A DNA stretch of 7,602 nucleotides from Alphaproteobacteria bacterium (GTDB lineage Bacteria > Pseudomonadota > Alphaproteobacteria > Rhizobiales > Rhizobiaceae): assembly GCA_017308345.1 (NCBI GenBank), contig JAFKFE010000216.1, positions 510 to 8,111 on the forward strand, written 5' to 3'. This document shows positions 5,828-7,602 of the stretch, one piece after another (the stretch's first letter is position 1; each line of letters starts with the position of its first letter). The notes beneath the pieces are model-generated. The model saw only the letters and a list, made by a program, of their open reading frames with translations. It was not told where the DNA came from and ran no database searches. The position numbers and the translations under genes are program-made.

Positions 5828-7602
5828 CGGGCGCCCTTGGACAAGGAGGCGGCGTTCCCGGCCACCTGGGCAAGGAAGGCGCGTGTCGCGGCGACGCCAT
5901 CATAGATCGCCTCTTCGGCGCTGCGGGCGATCGTGCAGTCGCCGATGGTGACGAACGGCACGTCCATGCCGCTCCCTAGCTCACGCTCGAGCGCGGTGTC
6001 CGGCGCATTGCCTGATGCGAGCACCACAGTGTCGACCCCATCCACGACGATCGGTTGGCCGCTCGCTCCGTGCAGGAAATAGGCGGTATCGCCATCGACG
6101 CCGAAAAGCCGGGCATAGGGAATGACCTCGATTCCCGCCTCATGCAGCTTTCCGGCCCAGTGATCGCGCACATATTGCTGCAGGTTTTGCCCGGCGCATA
6201 TGCCGTTCACCGCCAGACGCACTTGGTGTCCGTTGCGGCTCAACTGTATCGCGACGCCGATGCCGATCCAGTCGCAGCGCCAGTCCGCCACCACCACGCG
6301 CGCGCCTGGCGCCGCCCTGCCCGCCAACAGGTCCGCCGCCTCCATGAGATGGCCGGCTTCATGTCCCTCGATCTCCGTCCCGACCGGAGCCGACCCCGTC
6401 GCGACGATGACGCCGTCTGGAGCGATCGTCTCGACCAAAGTCCGGGTGACACGGCTGTTCAGCCGCACGTCGACCTGCCGCAGCGCGAGTTCCGTGACGA
6501 GATTGGTGACCAGGCCGCCGAATTCCAGACGATCGGGCAAAAGCTGCGCCAGCAGCGCCTGTCCGCCGAGACGCGGCGCCGCTTCCGACAGGATCACCTT
6601 GTGTCCCATCTCCGCGGCGGTGACCGCCGCCTTCATCCCGGCCGGGCCGCCGCCAGCCACCAGCACCTTCAACGGACGGACGGCGGCCGGCGCCGCCGCG
6701 GGAAGACACAACTCCCTGCCGGTGGAAGGATTCTGGATGCAGGAAATCGAATAGCCGGCATGGAAATGGCCGATGCAGCCCTGGTTGCAGCCGATGCAGG
6801 CGCGGATTTCGTCCGAATGCCCCTCGCGCGCCTTGCGCGGCATATCAGGATCGGCGATCAGCGCGCGCGTCATGCCGCACATATCGGCCTCGCCGGCCGC
6901 GAGCACGCTCTCGGCGATCTGGGGCTGGTTGATGCGGCCGGCAACGAAAACCGGAACCGAAACGGAGGCCCGAATGGCCGCCGCCCTGGCAGCTACATAG
7001 GCCGTCGGAATCTCCATCGGCGGCACCACATGGATGGAACCGCCCAGGCTCGCCATCGTGCCCAGCGTCGTGTTGACGTAGTCGACCAGGCCTTCCTCCG
7101 AAAGCCGGCGGCAGATGCCGAGCACGGTTTCCTGGTCCAGGCCGCCCTCGTCGACTTCATCGGCTGAGATGCGCAGGCCCACCACGATGCCGTCCCCGAC
7201 GGCGCGACGCACGCCAATCAGGCTTTCGCGCAAGGGGCGAAGCCGGTTCTCGGCCGAGCCGCCGTAGATATCCTGGCGGCGGTTTACCCCGGGATTGAGG
7301 AACTGCGCGAACAACAGGCCATGGCTTGCCATGAGTTCGACACCGTCATAGCCGGCTTCGGCGTAGCGTCTCGCGCTTTCCGAGGCGGAGGCGATGATCT
7401 CGGCCACCATCTCGGTCGGCATCTCTCGCGGGACGACATGGAACCGGTTCTCCGGCGTCGACGAGGGCGCGAAGACCACGCCGCGCATCCCGTTCACCAT
7501 GCGCCGCGTGACCCTGCCGGAATGCGACAGCTGCCCGAACAGCTTGGCGCCGTGCCGGTGCACGGCGGCCGCGAGCCGGGCGTAATGCGGGATCGCGTCA
7601 TC
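5824..7602 (-). CDS. FMN/FAD/4Fe-4S oxidoreductase of the dienoyl-CoA reductase / trimethylamine dehydrogenase type, 5' end beyond right edge
   Basis: The visible part is 592 residues (residue 1 at 7602); the start is outside and about 80-100 N-terminal residues are missing. The GTG at 7563 is not the start, because family sequence (HYARLAAAVHRHGAK) continues upstream of it. Residues 1-260 are the Old Yellow Enzyme barrel: QLSHSGR (24-30), GYDGVELMASHG (84-95), QFLNPGVNRRQDIYGG (100-115), and FMN-phosphate site VAGRI (220-224). C269, C272, C276 and C288 fit the C-x2-C-x3-C-x11-C 4Fe-4S cluster of E. coli FadH. A FAD domain follows with GGGPAG (317-322). The position matching FadH catalytic Tyr166 is Leu96, and the second nucleotide fold (VVVADWRCDWIGIG, 436-449) lacks GxGxxG, resembling trimethylamine and dimethylglycine dehydrogenases. 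It is therefore either a reductase of unsaturated acyl-CoA or an N-demethylase. It ends in an ATGA overlap with the CoA synthetase gene. Confidence 0.88.
   Translation of the reverse strand, partial: DDAIPHYARLAAAVHRHGAKLFGQLSHSGRVTRRMVNGMRGVVFAPSSTPENRFHVVPREMPTEMVAEIIASASESARRYAEAGYDGVELMASHGLLFAQFLNPGVNRRQDIYGGSAENRLRPLRESLIGVRRAVGDGIVVGLRISADEVDEGGLDQETVLGICRRLSEEGLVDYVNTTLGTMASLGGSIHVVPPMEIPTAYVAARAAAIRASVSVPVFVAGRINQPQIAESVLAAGEADMCGMTRALIADPDMPRKAREGHSDEIRACIGCNQGCIGHFHAGYSISCIQNPSTGRELCLPAAAPAAVRPLKVLVAGGGPAGMKAAVTAAEMGHKVILSEAAPRLGGQALLAQLLPDRLEFGGLVTNLVTELALRQVDVRLNSRVTRTLVETIAPDGVIVATGSAPVGTEIEGHEAGHLMEAADLLAGRAAPGARVVVADWRCDWIGIGVAIQLSRNGHQVRLAVNGICAGQNLQQYVRDHWAGKLHEAGIEVIPYARLFGVDGDTAYFLHGASGQPIVVDGVDTVVLASGNAPDTALERELGSGMDVPFVTIGDCTIARSAEEAIYDGVAATRAFLAQVAGNAASLSKGAR

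Noticed and set aside
4157..5905. Long open frame (about 580 codons) on the plus strand
   Set aside because: It lies opposite the CoA synthetase gene, is rich in Arg, Gly, Asp and His, and shows no domain motifs. Such frames are expected from codon bias in GC-rich DNA.
7561..7563. GTG at 7563 as start of the flavoprotein
   Set aside because: The frame stays open to the right edge and the upstream residues match the family, so the GTG is an internal Val codon.
1..7602. CRISPR array, tRNA/rRNA genes, transposase or insertion-sequence ends
   Set aside because: No regularly spaced repeats, no cloverleaf or rRNA-like stretch, and no transposase motifs or terminal inverted repeats were seen; the window is nearly all catabolic coding sequence.

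Overview
The window is a dense, GC-rich catabolic locus in which every convincing gene lies on the minus strand. It reads right to left as two gene clusters separated by about 400 bases. The base composition, the long open frames that high GC produces on the opposite strand, and the soxB-soxD-soxA order suggest an alphaproteobacterium, most likely a rhizobial/Phyllobacteriaceae-type soil or plant-associated bacterium. That placement is inference from gene content; no rRNA or marker gene is present.

The right-hand cluster (7602 down to 2947) has three tightly packed genes. First is a flavin/iron-sulfur oxidoreductase of the 2,4-dienoyl-CoA reductase / trimethylamine dehydrogenase type, whose start lies beyond the right edge. 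Next is a fused NDP-forming acyl-CoA synthetase. Last is a crotonase-family enoyl-CoA hydratase/isomerase. The first junction is an ATGA overlap and the second an 11-base overlap, so this is almost certainly one operon. Together the genes could activate an organic acid to its CoA thioester, hydrate or isomerise a C=C bond, and carry out a flavin-dependent reduction or N-demethylation.

The left-hand cluster (2540 down to 1, continuing past the left edge) encodes three subunits of a heterotetrameric sarcosine oxidase-type enzyme: soxB (beta), soxD (delta, zinc) and the first third of soxA (alpha). soxG (gamma) is expected just outside the window. The enzyme oxidatively demethylates sarcosine or a related N-methyl amino acid, delivering the one-carbon unit to tetrahydrofolate. 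N-methylglutamate dehydrogenase shares this subunit plan and is the main alternative.

Between the clusters, 2541-2946 holds no recognisable protein-family gene. It contains an inverted repeat, a 10-base dyad and a possible short leader peptide with a good ribosome-binding site ending 4 bases before soxB, so it probably carries the sox promoter and a structured 5' leader.

The most interesting point is the flavoprotein. It keeps the Fe-S cysteines and the FAD motif, but it has Leu where dienoyl-CoA reductase has its catalytic Tyr, and its second dinucleotide fold lacks the NAD(P)H glycine motif. In both respects it looks more like trimethylamine/dimethylglycine dehydrogenases. Next to a sarcosine oxidase operon, this suggests a route for an N-methylated, CoA-activated compound. 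That is a hypothesis, not a demonstrated system.
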